From: Parelaphostrongylus tenuis
Taxonomy: Eukaryota; Nematoda; Chromadorea; Rhabditida; Metastrongylidae
NCBI GenBank assembly: GCA_019055375.1
Contig: JAHQIW010004486.1
Span: 186,001-250,000, forward strand
DNA: 64,000 nucleotides
Direction: 5' to 3'
The position numbers were made by a program, and so were the translations under genes. The first letter of the stretch is position 1. Each line of letters opens with the position of its first letter. The notes below the pieces were generated by a model, which saw only the letters and a list, made by a program, of their open reading frames with translations, was not told the origin of the DNA and made no database searches. Positions 63,440 to 64,000 of the stretch are shown here, piece by piece.

Positions 63440-64000
63440 TACACTTTTTTTCAAGTCTATGTTTCAATAATCGTTCGATAGCTCGGAAAATGCCGATTTT
63501 AACAATGAGCTTGGTTTATGAAGCAACCTTTATATTAAGTTTTACATACGGGAAAAGATTATGTTTGCTTCGCAGCACGTTGTTTGAACTTCAGAATGGA
63601 TTTCTTGAAATTATGTTATGAAATTTTGATGCTAAGCAAACTTTATTGGGTTTTATTCGGTTATCTGGTGACAAATAAAAAACCACCACTTTCGCTGAGC
63701 AAGAATTTTTTATAGGAGTGTTAGTAACCCTTCAAAAGCTCAAATCTCTAGCTGCAGCGCTACGTAGCCGTGTTTGGTGAAGATCCTTCTATGCGCTGTA
63801 AAATTCAAAATAAAATTGTTTCTTACATCGGCTGCGCAATCTTACTATGACTTCGCTGGAAGAGCGAAAACACATGAACGTGTAGAGGAAATCTTTTAGT
63901 AATATACTTACATGTTTTATCCGGTGTTTCTTTGAATGCGAAAAAAATTCCTAATTGAATGACAAAAATCGCACTTTACATGTGTAACGTATCAGCCCCA
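63440..64000. repeat. dispersed repeat family D copy at the window edge
   Basis: 'tttttataggagtgttagtaa', 'gctgcagcgctacgtagcc', 'gcgctgtaaaattcaaaat' and 'catgaacgtgtagag' blocks; the same order as at 46600-46900. Confidence 0.55.

Overview
The window looks like repeat-rich chromosomal DNA from a nematode, most likely a strongylid of the hookworm type. This is an inference. It rests on two bestrophin-family genes with nematode-style small phased exons, an RTE-clade retrotransposon of the kind common in hookworms, several Tc1/mariner lineages, a Merlin element, Penelope-like elements (PLEs) and tRNA-derived SINEs. There are no prokaryotic features.

Host genes. The only host genes I can support are two paralogous bestrophin anion-channel genes on the minus strand. 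Gene A has nine phase-consistent exons between 63059 and 40096 that encode the whole channel core. Its introns have been inflated by a Merlin element, a SINE, a mariner, a full-length RTE and a PLE. Gene B lies between 12535 and 1288, with first exons of identical length and the same splice phases. Its exons 3, 4 and the first part of 5 were not found, so it may be broken or too diverged there. The 3' tail exons of both genes were not found.

Mobile DNA. Four RTE copies: 3882-7230 (-), 17614-21804 (-), 36831-38691 (-, 5' truncated) and 48655-51999 (+). All carry frame breaks; they end in short ACAGGTGAT-like repeats, and the second has an 11-bp target-site duplication. Two PLE copies (29665-30870 and 41586-43507) carry GIY-YIG endonuclease remnants, and the second also has a reverse transcriptase with a YIDD motif. 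Mariner remnants lie near 175, 11165, 17216, 39369, 43790 and 52170. A Merlin element with long inverted ends and an 8-bp duplication lies at 55640-56816. A tRNA-derived SINE family has about six copies. Two other dispersed noncoding families (called D and R2 here) fill much of the rest.

Most interesting signal. Short repeats carrying hammerhead self-cleaving ribozyme motifs occur as three sequence families. Each has a CTGANGA-type core, a closed stem II, GAAAC, a palindromic stem III ending in GTA, and a matching stem I. Family 1 forms a tandem array of 267-268 bp units plus an inverted unit (18780-19608), inserted in an RTE and bounded by a 13-bp duplication. Families 2 and 3 are fold-back elements with one ribozyme motif per arm (14088-14886, 28540-29120, 40778-41172). 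Stems differ between families but stay paired, which supports real RNA structure. The arrangement resembles animal retrozymes (short tandem hammerhead-bearing retroelements) and could be a nematode version of that system.
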